A stretch of 64,000 nt of DNA from Opitutia bacterium (GCA_016187945.1 JACPIT010000016.1:32021-96020), one strand, 5' to 3'. Counted from the stretch's first letter, positions 54,206 through 63,012 are shown. Made by a program: numbers and translations. Notes: generated by a model not told the origin, from the sequence alone.

Positions 54206-55939
54206 GTGCCCGTCGTCACCGCCCGCCTCCCGCTTTTCCTCGCGTTCAACCCGAGCAATCAGCTCGCGGTCGCCGCCGACGACTCGCGCTTGAAATTGCC
54301 GTTCGGCAGCGTGGACACGGTCACGGAGCTCGCGCGACGCTTCCCGCGGCACACGACGCCCGCGGAGTATTTCACGTTCACGCACGGCCGCACCGAGTGG
54401 GCGGTTTCGTTCGTGCAAGTGCCCGACGACGGGGCGTGCGACGGCATCGCGTTCCGCTCGATCGAGGAACTCGAGTTGCAGCACGCCCGCCTCGATCCGC
54501 TGCTCGTCGCCGTGCTCGCGCGGCTGGAGCCGCACTTGATCGAGATTCCGTATCTGCACCTCGGGGAGAACGACTACATCTACAAGTTCCGCGTCGAGAA
54601 GGACCGCAACCGCTCGATCTACGCGCAGGACGACGACGCCCGCGCGCTCTACCAGAGCAAGCTCTGCGAAGCGATCAAGGCCCTCGCGCGCACGAACGAA
54701 CGCTCCGCCTCCGCGCCCGCCGTCCTCGATTTCGGCGCGGTGCGCTACGTGATCCCGAGCCATTTCGGTTTCTGCCTCGGCGTGAAAAACGCCATCGAGC
54801 GCGCCTACGAATCGCTCGCGGAAAACCCCGGCCGCCGCGTCTTCATGCTCAGCGAGCTGATCCACAATCCGTTCGTGAACGAGGATCTGCTGCGTCGCGG
54901 CCTGCGTTACCTCCAGACCGACAAAGGCACGCCGTTCACCGTCAGCGGCCGCCCCGCCGATGCGCAGAAGCCCGAACCGTGGCTCTGGGATTCGCTCACG
55001 AGCGACGATGTCGTGATCATCCCCGCGTTCGGCGCGACCGACGAGGACAAGAAACGCCTCATCCGAAAAGGCATCCGCGTCGCGCAATACGACGCCACCT
55101 GCATGCTCGTGGAAAAAGTTTGGAAAGCCGCGCGCGCGTTCGGCCGCGAAGGTTTCACCGTCGTCATCCACGGCAAGGCCGAGCACGAGGAAACCAAGGC
55201 GACCTTCTCGAACACCCGCCGCTACGCGCCCGCGATCATCATCCGCAACCTCGACGAAGCGCGCCTGCTCGGCGACTACATCGCCCAGCCGACCGCCGAG
55301 CGCCGCGCCGCGATCCTCGAAAAATTCGCCGGCAAGACGACGCCCGGCTTCGACCCCGCGACGCACCTCGACCGTGTCGCCGTCGTCAACCAGACGACGC
55401 TGCTCATGAACGAAACCGCGAGCATCATCGACTACTTCAAGGCCGTCTTCGCCACGAAATACGGCGACGCCGCGGGCCTCGCGCACGTCGGTGGCGCGGG
55501 CAAGAAGGACACGCTTTGCTACGCCACCCAGGTGAACCAGGACGCGCTCGCCCGCGCACTCGCGGAGCCGCTCGACGCGGCGTTCGTCGTCGGCGGCAAG
55601 AACTCGTCCAACACCTATCAGCTCTACCGCGTCTGCGAGCAGAAGCTCGGCGAGCGCGCGTTCTTCATTCAGTCGGAAACGAGCATCCGCTCGCGCTGCC
55701 AGATCGAGCACTACGTCTTCCCCGCCGCCGGCCATGGCAAAGGCGGCCATACGGAGGTGCATCCGCTCTGGCACGAGGGCGACACCTCGCCGAAGCGCGT
55801 GCTCATCACCGGCGGCGCGTCGTGCCCCGACGGTCTCGTCCAGCAAGTCATCACCCGCATCAATTCCTTCTTCCCGTCGGAAAAACTGCGCGCGATCGAC
55901 GACGTGTTGGCGGACCTGCGCGCGCCGGAGAATTGTTGA
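54206..55939 (+). CDS. ispH: 4-hydroxy-3-methylbut-2-enyl diphosphate reductase, long plant/cyanobacterial-like form
   Basis: A 577-residue protein (GTG start) carrying the last enzyme of the MEP isoprenoid pathway. The three [4Fe-4S] cysteines are visible: Cys190 (HFGFCLGVKNAIERAY), Cys299 (QYDATCMLVEKVW) and Cys540 (ITGGASCPDG), with ELIHNPFVN, VVIHGKAEHEETKATFSNT and NQTTLLMNETASI between them. The pattern is closer to plant/cyanobacterial IspH than to the E. coli form. About 170 residues precede the core, and the first 100 or so have no obvious counterpart. The open frame extends to 53,987 through two repeats; the GTG at 54,206 is my choice. Confidence 0.93.
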   Translation: MPVVTARLPLFLAFNPSNQLAVAADDSRLKLPFGSVDTVTELARRFPRHTTPAEYFTFTHGRTEWAVSFVQVPDDGACDGIAFRSIEELELQHARLDPLLVAVLARLEPHLIEIPYLHLGENDYIYKFRVEKDRNRSIYAQDDDARALYQSKLCEAIKALARTNERSASAPAVLDFGAVRYVIPSHFGFCLGVKNAIERAYESLAENPGRRVFMLSELIHNPFVNEDLLRRGLRYLQTDKGTPFTVSGRPADAQKPEPWLWDSLTSDDVVIIPAFGATDEDKKRLIRKGIRVAQYDATCMLVEKVWKAARAFGREGFTVVIHGKAEHEETKATFSNTRRYAPAIIIRNLDEARLLGDYIAQPTAERRAAILEKFAGKTTPGFDPATHLDRVAVVNQTTLLMNETASIIDYFKAVFATKYGDAAGLAHVGGAGKKDTLCYATQVNQDALARALAEPLDAAFVVGGKNSSNTYQLYRVCEQKLGERAFFIQSETSIRSRCQIEHYVFPAAGHGKGGHTEVHPLWHEGDTSPKRVLITGGASCPDGLVQQVITRINSFFPSEKLRAIDDVLADLRAPENC

Positions 55940-55968
55940 GCGCCTCTTCCGACGCCCGGCGCCTGAGT

Positions 55969-56073
55969 TGCAGGAGCGACTTTCCTGTCCTCCGAAACCT
56001 TGGCGAAGGATGAACGCCGTGATCGGTTCGAGGCCGATGCCGCGTTCGTATCGCGGCGTAAAGCCGCTCCTAC
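55969..56073. repeat. REPIN-like palindrome pair, family A, left arm degraded
   Basis: The right arm is intact (TCGCGGCGTAAAGCCGCTCC plus TAC). The left arm GCAGGAGCGACTTTCCTG has lost the GTAG and most pairing. The spacer resembles the other copies (CGATGCCGCGTTCG). Confidence 0.75.
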
Positions 56074-56095
56074 AACAACGCCTCCGATCGTCTTT

Positions 56096-56126
56096 CGGAA
56101 CGGCGATATAATATCGCCGCTCCTAC
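56096..56126. repeat. Short palindrome, family L
   Basis: Identical to 5,186-5,216 over 31 bp, with core GGCGATATAATATCGCC and CTAC end. Confidence 0.82.
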
Positions 56127-56155
56127 CGTCACGCCGCGAGACGAGACGTGGGCGC

Positions 56156-56181
56156 AAAAAAGCCGACTCACGAGAGTCGGC
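56156..56181 (-). terminator. Rho-independent terminator of the outer-membrane barrel gene
   Basis: Read on the minus strand: stem GCCGACTC, loop TCGT, GAGTCGGC, then six T. The perfect 8-bp stem and T-tract lie 30 bp downstream of the stop codon at 56,211. Confidence 0.9.
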
Positions 56182-56210
56182 TGGAATATCGCGCACGAGT
56201 CGGGCGCGTC

Positions 56211-57512
56211 TCAGAACTTGTAGCTCAAGCCGCCGCGGACACCGACCGCGCTGCCGAAATCGATCTTCGCCGTGCGACCGGCCACTTCCTGATCGTAGGA
56301 GCCGAATCGCTGCATGTTCACGCCGGCAAAAAGACCGGTGCGTTCGTTGGCGGCCCAATCGACATTCAAGTCGGCGTAGAAACCTCCGAGGAACGCGCTC
56401 TTGGCGTCCACCTTCTCTTCGGTAATCGGGTCGACGAGATCCGGCACCTGCACGCTCTCGAAAACGGAGTAACGCGTGCCGCTGAATGCGCCCGCAACGC
56501 CGATGCTGGCGTTGAGCCCGAACCGCTGGCTCAGTTGCGTGCGCAATTGCGGGCCGACGCGGACGAGGAAGTAGGCGCCTTTGACCTGCCAGTTGCCCAA
56601 GACGCTCGCCCCGCCGGCGCTGTTTTGCGTTTTGCCCGTGCCGGGCACGGTCGCGTCCGGCGCGGCGCCGATCGGCACGGTAGTTTCGAGGGACTGGTCA
56701 TCACCTTCGACGGTCGAATCGAAATCGCTGAAAGTCGGTCCGCTCTTTACGCCGTCGGCGAGAGTGCCGTTGAGCCGAAAGTAGTCGCTGTAGACCGAGA
56801 GCGTCGAATTCACGGTCCCGCCCGTTTTGGCGTTGACCGGGTTGAGGGCGAGACCTGCTTCCCAGCCCCACTCGAAGCGCTGGCCGACTTTCCCCATCAC
56901 GTGAGAAAGGGAAAGCTCGATGCCGCTATTCATGCCCTCCTTCTTCTCGAGCGAAGCGCCTTCGGAAGCCGTGCTGTAGTTGCTCATCCGCACGAGCGTG
57001 CCATCGATCTGGCCGGTTGAACTCGTGCCCCAGGTCCGGCTGTAGCTCGCGTTGTAACTGAGGCCTTCGCCCACCACGACATCAGTCAGCGAGCCGCCTT
57101 CCTCGGCGCGAGTCACTCTGTGCGCGCGATAGCGGCCGTTGCCGATCGGTTCGCCGTAGAACGTCGGAGTGCCGACCTTGGTGTCAGGATCGGGAGCGCT
57201 CTTAGTTTCGAAGGTGTCTCGCAGTGCGTCTTTCTCCACGAAGCCGGTGTCGTAAACGTAGTTTCCGCTGCTGTCGGGACCGAGCGGCCGCGCGTTGCCG
57301 ATGTTGCCGAGATGGCCGAACTTCACGTTCACACCTTTGTCGAGAATGCGGAAGCCGAAGCTCACCTTGCTCTTCGGCACATACCATTCGTCCGTCGGCA
57401 GCGTCAGGCTGAGATTGGCTTCCTCGTCGGAAGCAGAAGCAGCGGATTGCGCGAAAGCCGGAACAAAGAGCGCGGCCAACAGGGCCACCGTGGAAACGGG
57501 ACGAAGGTTCAT
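56211..57512 (-). CDS. Outer-membrane beta-barrel protein
   Basis: A 433-residue protein with a Sec signal peptide (STVALLAALFVPAFAQSA) and long amphipathic strands with turns rich in Asp, Gly and Asn, such as GLSYNASYSRTWGTSSTG and FLGGFYADLNVDWAANERTG. It ends LSYKF with a C-terminal Phe, the barrel-assembly signal. Its size suggests 12-16 strands. Specific function is unknown. A strong terminator follows. It lies 58 bp after the last gene of the ParA operon and may be transcribed alone or with it. Confidence 0.82.
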   Translation of the reverse strand: MNLRPVSTVALLAALFVPAFAQSAASASDEEANLSLTLPTDEWYVPKSKVSFGFRILDKGVNVKFGHLGNIGNARPLGPDSSGNYVYDTGFVEKDALRDTFETKSAPDPDTKVGTPTFYGEPIGNGRYRAHRVTRAEEGGSLTDVVVGEGLSYNASYSRTWGTSSTGQIDGTLVRMSNYSTASEGASLEKKEGMNSGIELSLSHVMGKVGQRFEWGWEAGLALNPVNAKTGGTVNSTLSVYSDYFRLNGTLADGVKSGPTFSDFDSTVEGDDQSLETTVPIGAAPDATVPGTGKTQNSAGGASVLGNWQVKGAYFLVRVGPQLRTQLSQRFGLNASIGVAGAFSGTRYSVFESVQVPDLVDPITEEKVDAKSAFLGGFYADLNVDWAANERTGLFAGVNMQRFGSYDQEVAGRTAKIDFGSAVGVRGGLSYKF

Positions 57513-57570
57513 CAGGGAAGGGAGAAAGCAGAGTGAGATGGCTTGGAAAAGCCAATTAAAACCTTGTTCC

Positions 57571-58335
57571 CTACGCTTTTTCCCTGATTTCCGGCGGTTC
57601 GTCCCCTCCCAGGCCGAGCTGTTTTGCCTTCCGTTTGAGGTCGTCGGCCAACTGCTCCAGCTCGGTCTCCTTTTCCTGCTGCTGCTGCATTTTGGCGAAG
57701 AGCGTGGCCTCGCTCTGCTCCAGAAACTCCTCCCGCTCGCGCTGGGCGTCGCGCTGCTCCTTGATCGACGCCTCCTGGCGGTCGAGCTCTTCCTTCAGCT
57801 TTTTCAACGCTTCCGCTTGCTCGTTCGAGACGGCGGCGCTCGGTGCGGCGGGCTGTCGGCGCGCCGCCTCGATCACACGCTCGCGCGCCGCGAGCAGCGC
57901 TTCGGCTTCGGCCAGTTCGCGCTCACGCTCCGCGAGGCGCGCCTGCGCTTCGCTCACGGCGACGTCGCGCTCGGCGAGCTTCGTCTCGAGCGCACGGATG
58001 GCCTTCTGCAATTCCTCGATCTGCGACCCGCTCAACGCGGGCGCCGCGCCGCTCCAGGGCGCGCGGGACTGGGAAAAGATCGCGTCGATCGATTTGCGCG
58101 CCTCGGCGGTCGCCGCGGTCGTCGCCGCGGCGGCTTCCTGCGCGCGCAGCAGCGGGCTGGCGCGACGCGGCAACACCAGCGGCTTCAGGCCGCCCGCAGG
58201 TTTGGGCGCGGCCGGTGACCGCGAGCCGCTGGCGGGCGTGCCGAAATTCGGCGGCTTCGGAAACGGCGGAGGCGCCGGAAACGATGGCCCCGGCGGCGGT
58301 GCGCTGGCGGGCGGCGGTGACGGCGGTTTCTCCAC
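57571..58335 (-). CDS. Proline-rich N-terminus plus coiled-coil protein, ParA operon
   Basis: A 254-residue protein from a GTG start. The first 60 residues are proline-rich and disordered. A long coiled coil follows (about 105-240, for example IEELQKAIRALETKLAERDV and KETELEQLADDLKRKAKQLG). No membrane segment. It begins 9 bp after the previous gene of the ParA operon. It could be a scaffold or positioning partner of the ATPase; the family is not recognised. Confidence 0.78.
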   Translation of the reverse strand: MEKPPSPPPASAPPPGPSFPAPPPFPKPPNFGTPASGSRSPAAPKPAGGLKPLVLPRRASPLLRAQEAAAATTAATAEARKSIDAIFSQSRAPWSGAAPALSGSQIEELQKAIRALETKLAERDVAVSEAQARLAERERELAEAEALLAARERVIEAARRQPAAPSAAVSNEQAEALKKLKEELDRQEASIKEQRDAQREREEFLEQSEATLFAKMQQQQEKETELEQLADDLKRKAKQLGLGGDEPPEIREKA

Positions 58336-58344
58336 GCTTCGGAA

Positions 58345-59301
58345 TTAACGCCCAAACAGGCGCGAAAACAAGCCGCCCTTCTTCGCCGGCTCGGCGGACA
58401 CCGCGGTCTTGAGGCGGCTTGCGACCGCTTTGCGGAAGAAATTCGCCGCGATGGCCTCACGCGCCGGGTCGCCGATGACGACGAGTTCGCGCTCGAGCGA
58501 GCCGCCGGCGTTCAGCTTGTCGACGAGTGCGGTGGTCGCGTCCTTGAACCACTCGAACGTGCCGTTCATCGCGATTTGCACGCGCTGCTCGGTCTTCGCC
58601 TGCGCGTCGGCGGCGAGCGCCGCAGCGGCGCTGGCGTCGGGACCGGAAAGTTTCGCGCCATGCGCTTTCGCGAGCGCGAGCTGCTCGGCGCGCGACACGC
58701 TCGCGGCGGCCAGACCGAGCGCCTCCGGCAGGTGCAGGCCGCTGGAGCCCTTGCGGAACGGCAGGAATTGTCCGATGCCTTCCTCGTCGCCGTGCGAGAG
58801 CGCGTTGAGCAGCGAGCGGAAGTCGCCACCGATCACGACGCGCGTCGACATCTGCTGCGCGAGATTCGCGAACTCGCCGATCGTCTTCACGCCTTCCGAC
58901 GCGCAGACGGTGCGCGTGCCTTCGCTGAGCGCCACGAGCGCGAGCGGATACGCTTCCGGGATACCGAGGCGGCCGAGCGTCTTGAGCACGGGATTTTCCT
59001 TCGACGCGCTCTCTTCGACCTGCGCGACCATGTCGCCGAATGGATCGTCGAACGCGAGCGTCTCCTTGAGGATGCCGATGAGGTGGTCGGCGCGCTTCTC
59101 GCTGCCGGCGATCTCGGGCAGCATAAGCAGCTCCTCGTAATTGAAATCGATATACTTCGACGGTTTCTCCTCCTCGCCTTTCACCGGCCAATCGGCCGTG
59201 TCGAGGTTTTGCGCGAGGCTGCTCAGCGAGGTGTCCGCCATGATGGAATGGTGGAAACGCTTGCGGATCTCTTCCCACTCTTTCGCGGTGAATTTGGCCA
59301 T
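58345..59301 (-). CDS. Conserved protein of unknown function, ParA operon
   Basis: A 318-residue soluble protein beginning MAKFTAKEWEEIRKRFHHSI and ending KKGGLFSRLFGR, an amphipathic, basic C-terminus that could contact membrane or DNA. Mid-region: FNYEELLMLPEIAGSEKRAD and LKTLGRLGIPEAYPLALVAL. Family unknown. It starts 12 bp after parA. Confidence 0.78.
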   Translation of the reverse strand: MAKFTAKEWEEIRKRFHHSIMADTSLSSLAQNLDTADWPVKGEEEKPSKYIDFNYEELLMLPEIAGSEKRADHLIGILKETLAFDDPFGDMVAQVEESASKENPVLKTLGRLGIPEAYPLALVALSEGTRTVCASEGVKTIGEFANLAQQMSTRVVIGGDFRSLLNALSHGDEEGIGQFLPFRKGSSGLHLPEALGLAAASVSRAEQLALAKAHGAKLSGPDASAAAALAADAQAKTEQRVQIAMNGTFEWFKDATTALVDKLNAGGSLERELVVIGDPAREAIAANFFRKAVASRLKTAVSAEPAKKGGLFSRLFGR

Positions 59302-59313
59302 GATGTCCTCCGG

Positions 59314-60207
59314 TCAGAATTGCGGTGCGAGATCGACGATCTCGCCGGCGAGCTGGCGATAGTCGTTGGTGACGCTGTCGACCTCGGTGCCTTCCGTTCC
59401 GACGAGGCAAACCGGCAAGCCGAGCGTCACGGCCCGGCGCACGACCATCGCGTCGCGGATCTGCGTGTTGAAAATTTTCGCCGCGGACGCGACGCCGCGT
59501 TTCTGCGACTTGAATTGATTCAGGCGAAGCTGCATGCGCATCTTCGGCACCTCGATGTCGACGTTCGTCTTGATCGAGTTGAAAACGATGCCGTAGACCT
59601 GCGCGGCCGGTCCCATCGCCGTCGTGCGGAAGCTCGCCGAGCTTTGCTGGAAGCGCATGAGTTTTTCCACGAGCAGCGTGAAACCGATCAGCGACAGCGC
59701 GTCGGGATTCGAGGGCACATAGATTTCGTTGGCGCAGAAAATGCCGTTCTGCGACGCGCGCAGGATGTTCGGCGGGCAGTCGAAAAGGATGACGTCGTAG
59801 TCCTTTTCCACCTCGGCGAGTTGTTCGTGGAAGATCGCGTAGCTCGGCCGCTTCGGGTCGGGTTTGTATTCGCCCTCGAGGTCCACGAGGTTGAACGTCG
59901 TCGGCACCAGGTCGAGGCCGGGCAGGAGTTTCTCGCCCTCCTTGCCCTCGACGACGTCCCTGATGATGAGATCCTTCACGCGCGCCGTGCCGGGATCGAA
60001 GATCGAGTAGATCGCGCCGACGCCGCTCGCGTTGATCTTGTTCCAACGCTCGAGCTTCATCAGCCAGATGCTCGCATTGGACTGCGTGTCGAAATCGAAG
60101 AGCAACACCCGCAGCCCGCGCTGGACGAGCGCCGCGGCCGTGTTGACGATCAGTGACGTCTTGCCGACGCCGCCCTTGTAATTGATGAATGCGATTTTGC
60201 GAGGCAT
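59314..60207 (-). CDS. parA: ParA-family ATPase
   Basis: A 297-residue protein starting MPRKIAFINYKGGVGKTSLI, with deviant Walker A KGGVGKT (11-17) including the signature lysine, Walker A' VLLFDFDTQSNAS and Walker B YDVILFDCPPN. It is a dimerising ATPase that positions DNA or protein cargo. There is no N-terminal HTH and no parB/parS nearby; instead two unknown genes follow in the same operon, as in ParA-like (McdA/PpfA-type) cargo-positioning systems. The symbol reflects the family, not a proven chromosome-partition role. Confidence 0.9.
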   Translation of the reverse strand: MPRKIAFINYKGGVGKTSLIVNTAAALVQRGLRVLLFDFDTQSNASIWLMKLERWNKINASGVGAIYSIFDPGTARVKDLIIRDVVEGKEGEKLLPGLDLVPTTFNLVDLEGEYKPDPKRPSYAIFHEQLAEVEKDYDVILFDCPPNILRASQNGIFCANEIYVPSNPDALSLIGFTLLVEKLMRFQQSSASFRTTAMGPAAQVYGIVFNSIKTNVDIEVPKMRMQLRLNQFKSQKRGVASAAKIFNTQIRDAMVVRRAVTLGLPVCLVGTEGTEVDSVTNDYRQLAGEIVDLAPQF

Positions 60208-60339
60208 GCGGGGTGTCGCGAACGAGAGGGAAAATGGCGGCAACGAGGCCGTCGGAGCGAGTTAAAAAACTTTTGAATACGAGCTGGCGCGGAACGATTT
60301 CGGTTTTTCTTTTGCCCCAACTTCCGCCCTGCTTCGCGC

Positions 60340-60804
60340 ATGCCCGAGCTTTCGCTCCAAGAGCGCTATTCACCCCAAAGCATCTGTTTCGGCTGCGGCC
60401 CCGCCAACCCGAAGGGCCTGCACATCCAAAGTCACGTCCGCGGCGACGAGGTCGTCGCAACTTGGACGCCCGAGCCGCATCACCAAGCGTTCCCCGGCGT
60501 GTTGAACGGCGGCATCATCGGCTCGCTCCTCGACTGCCACTGCAACTGGACCGCGGCGTGGCACCTCATGCAGCAAGGCAAACTCGAGAAACCGCCCTGC
60601 TGCGTCACCGCCGACTACGCGATCAAGATGATGCGCCCCACTCCCACCGACGGCCCCGTCGCACTCACCGCGCGCGTCGTCGAATCGACCGCAGATCGCG
60701 CCGTGGTCGAAGGCGTGCTCACCGCCGCCGGCAAACCGCGCGCGAGCTGCCGCGGCACCTTCGTCGCCGTGCAGCCGGGGCATCCGGCGTTTCACCGCTG
60801 GTGA
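60340..60804 (+). CDS. PaaI-type hotdog thioesterase
   Basis: A 154-residue protein. The opening CFGCGPANPKGLHIQ and the hotdog helix region HHQAFPGVLNGGIIGSLLDC fit the PaaI/YbgC-like acyl-CoA thioesterase superfamily, followed by the strand pattern VALTARVVESTADRAVVEGV. Substrate unknown. Divergent from parA. Confidence 0.85.
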   Translation: MPELSLQERYSPQSICFGCGPANPKGLHIQSHVRGDEVVATWTPEPHHQAFPGVLNGGIIGSLLDCHCNWTAAWHLMQQGKLEKPPCCVTADYAIKMMRPTPTDGPVALTARVVESTADRAVVEGVLTAAGKPRASCRGTFVAVQPGHPAFHRW

Positions 60805-60866
60805 CGCGTCGCGCGATGCGCTGCACGCGACGCGAGGTTATCGAGCTTCGCCTATCAGGCAGACGG

Positions 60867-60938
60867 GTAGGGCGCACCGGCCCGGTGCGCCGAGAACGTG
60901 ATATCACTCTCGCGGCGGAGCGAGCCGCTCCGCCCTTC
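60867..60938. repeat. REPIN-like palindrome pair, family F, decayed
   Basis: GTAGGGCGCACCGGCCCGGT at the left and GAGCGAGCCGCTCCGCCCTTC at the right. The spacer (GAACGTGATATCACTCTCGC) resembles that of the 72-bp menD element, and the unit is also 72 bp. The right end has CTTC in place of CTAC. Confidence 0.78.
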
Positions 60939-60982
60939 CTGACGCGTTGCCGCCGTCAGTCTATTGCGCGAGTTTCAATAAG

Positions 60983-61055
60983 GTGAAAGTTGAAGTTTCG
61001 GTTTAGGTTTCTGGCGCGCGCTCCGACGGCCGGTCCTTCAACTTCGACTTTTCAC
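60983..61055. repeat. Imperfect inverted repeat
   Basis: GTGAAAGTTGAAGTTTCGG and CCTTCAACTTCGACTTTTCAC can pair with a few bulges. It lies 90 bp upstream of the response regulator start. Role unknown. Confidence 0.5.
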
Positions 61056-61143
61056 TTCGACCCGCGCTGCCGCTCCGCGTTCTTCACGCATTCGTCACCC
61101 GCCCGTCGCGGCAACGTCACGTGCGCGCACTAGAGTGCTGCCG

Positions 61144-61536
61144 ATGCCCTCAGCTCACATCCTCGCTGTCGACGACGAACCGGAATTGCTCGAACTTGTC
61201 GCGTATTCGCTACGCAAGGCCGGCCACTCCGTCGCCACCGCCACGAACGGCTGGGAAGCGCTCTCGGAAATCCAGCGGCAGCGGCCGGACCTCATGCTCC
61301 TCGACCTGATGCTGCCCGACCTCGACGGCTTCGGCGTCTGTGAAATCCTCCGCCGCGATCCCGCGACCGCGACGATTCCCGTCATCATCATTTCCGCCTG
61401 GGCGTCGACCGACTCGCGTCACCTCGGCCTCGAGCTCGGGGCGCTCGATTATCTGACGAAGCCGTTCAGCCCGCACGAACTGGTGCAGCGCGTGAATCGC
61501 TTCACCGAAGTCCGCGCGGGCCGAGCGGCAAAATAG
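61144..61536 (+). CDS. Single-domain response regulator (CheY-like)
   Basis: A 130-residue receiver with acidic pair 10-11, phospho-acceptor Asp54 (LMLLDLMLPDLDGFG), switch Ser in IIISAWAS and Lys in DYLTKPFSPHEL. There is no output domain. It may be a phosphate carrier for one of the hybrid kinases; no kinase is adjacent. ATG at 61,144 chosen; a GTG three codons earlier is possible. Confidence 0.9.
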   Translation: MPSAHILAVDDEPELLELVAYSLRKAGHSVATATNGWEALSEIQRQRPDLMLLDLMLPDLDGFGVCEILRRDPATATIPVIIISAWASTDSRHLGLELGALDYLTKPFSPHELVQRVNRFTEVRAGRAAK

Positions 61537-61571
61537 ATAGGTGCGGACTCCGCTGCGCGCCGGAGAGCGGC

Positions 61572-61640
61572 GGCTCGTCGGGGACGACTCGCCCTACCCT
61601 GTCGCAGCGGCGGCGACGAGACGCGCCGCCCTACCCGGAG
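61572..61640. repeat. Half unit of family E and a second palindrome fragment
   Basis: GGCTCGTCGGGGACGACTCG followed by CCCTAC (to 61,597) is the right half of family E. A second fragment ending GACGCGCCGCCCTAC follows to 61,635. Neither has an obvious left partner with GTAG. Confidence 0.65.
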
Positions 61641-61658
61641 CCTCGCTCGTCCGATCGC

Positions 61659-62354
61659 TCACTTCTCGTCGGTCACGGTAAACCCGATCGGCACGATCAT
61701 CCGGAACGGCACGGCCTTCCCGTGACGGCGGCCCGGCTCGAAGCGCCACTTGAGCACGGCGCGCACCGCCGCGTCGTCGAAATCGCGCTGCGTGCTGCTC
61801 AGCACGCGGGCGGAGACGACGCGTCCGCTCGCATCGACATCGAATTCGATGTTCACGCTGCCCTCGATGCCGGCCTGCCGCATCGCGAACGGATACTCCG
61901 GCGACACCTGCACCTTCGCGCGCGGGGTGGCGTCGAGATCGCCGTCGCGGAAGATCGGTGGGCCGTTCGGGCCGCCGATCGCGGGCAGGCCCTTGCTGCC
62001 GTCGCCCCATTCCTGCGGAAGCGTTTTCTCGTTGGACGGCAACCGCGTCGTCGGCGGAGAGAACGGCGTCGTGGCCAGTTCCGGCTTGAATGGAACCGAA
62101 TTGACCTCCGTCACCGGCTTCACCGGGCCGGGCTTGTTCAGCGGTTTCACCGGGTCGGTCGTGATCTCCGGCTCGATATGCGGCGGCGCGATCAACTCGA
62201 CCGGCATCGGCGGCAACTTGATCGGCGGATCGGCGACGATCGCACCGAACGAGATCGGCACCGGTGGACGAAAACCAAACAGCAATACGACGTGGAACGT
62301 CGCTGCGACTAACGCGGGAACGCCGAAGCGTTGAGTCATGGTGGCGGTATGCAT
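61659..62354 (-). CDS. tonB: TonB-type energy transducer
   Basis: A 231-residue protein. A short cytoplasmic N-terminus and one membrane segment (about 10-28, PALVAATFHVVLLFGF) are followed by a proline-rich spacer (many PxKP/PxxP, about 35-120) and a C-terminal TonB domain with FAMRQAGIEGSVNIEFDVDA and VLKWRFEPGRRHGKAVPFRM. It couples proton-motive force to outer-membrane receptors. No exbB/exbD nearby. Start at the ATG at 62,354; a GTG at 62,372 is possible. Confidence 0.88.
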   Translation of the reverse strand: MHTATMTQRFGVPALVAATFHVVLLFGFRPPVPISFGAIVADPPIKLPPMPVELIAPPHIEPEITTDPVKPLNKPGPVKPVTEVNSVPFKPELATTPFSPPTTRLPSNEKTLPQEWGDGSKGLPAIGGPNGPPIFRDGDLDATPRAKVQVSPEYPFAMRQAGIEGSVNIEFDVDASGRVVSARVLSSTQRDFDDAAVRAVLKWRFEPGRRHGKAVPFRMIVPIGFTVTDEK

Positions 62355-62417
62355 GGCAGTCTCCACCTGCACGACGCGCGTCCGCGCCGTTCCTTAGAAA
62401 AAATCCGCGCACCGGAA

Positions 62418-62514
62418 GTAGGGCCGGCTTCAGCCGGCTCAGTTCAATCCCCGCCACCGCTCGCACTCTCGACGCAAACGAAACCGCCACCGGACCGGCT
62501 GAAGCCGCTCCTAC
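62418..62514. repeat. REPIN-like palindrome pair, family G
   Basis: GTAGGGCCGGCTTCAGCCGG at the left and GACCGGCTGAAGCCGCTCCTAC at the right. The right end (GCTCCTAC) is that of family A, so this unit looks like a hybrid of two families. Confidence 0.8.
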
Positions 62515-62571
62515 GCACCGCACGCGAATCGGCATTGCCAAACCTCGCCGCGCACGCGTCACATCGGCGGC

Positions 62572-63003
62572 GTGAAGCCCACCGACCTCGCGTTCAACCA
62601 AGCCCTCGGCATCGTCGCCGCCCCCGCCGGAGCGGAGCACGTGCTCGAGCTGCCGTTCGCGCCGGTCGTCCGCAATCACATCGGCACCGTGCATGCCGCC
62701 GCGCAATTCGCGCTCGCCGAGGCCGCCAGCGCCGCGGGCCTGCAACGCGATTTCCCTGGCCTCGATGGCCACGTCTTCGCCGTCGTGCGCGGCGTGCAGC
62801 TCAAATACCGCAAGGCCGGCACCGGCGACTTGCTCGCCTACGCGCGAGCCGACGACCTCACGCGCGCCCATCTCGTCTCCGATCTGGAAACGAAGACGCG
62901 CACCGCCGCCACCGTGCTCGTCGAGCTGAAGGATCGCGCCGGCAACGTGACGTTCGCCGGGAGTTTCGACTGGTTCATCGCCCGCGCCGAAACCGCGTTC
63001 TGA
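62572..63003 (+). CDS. Hotdog-fold thioesterase (DUF4442/PaaI-like)
   Basis: A 143-residue protein from a GTG start. Pattern: ELPFAPVVRNHIGTVHAAAQ, FALAEAASAAG, then strands GTGDLLAYARADDLT and TAATVLVELKDRAGNVTFAG. It fits DUF4442-type hotdog thioesterases, which act on acyl-CoA. Substrate unknown. Confidence 0.8.
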   Translation: MKPTDLAFNQALGIVAAPAGAEHVLELPFAPVVRNHIGTVHAAAQFALAEAASAAGLQRDFPGLDGHVFAVVRGVQLKYRKAGTGDLLAYARADDLTRAHLVSDLETKTRTAATVLVELKDRAGNVTFAGSFDWFIARAETAF

Positions 63004-63012
63004 TTTTTCCGC

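Larger units (their letters stand above)
60805..61143. other. Gap between thioesterase and response regulator genes
   Basis: 339 bp without a gene. It holds a decayed family F element (60,867-60,938) and an imperfect inverted repeat (60,983-61,055). No promoter or RNA gene was recognised. Confidence 0.5.
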
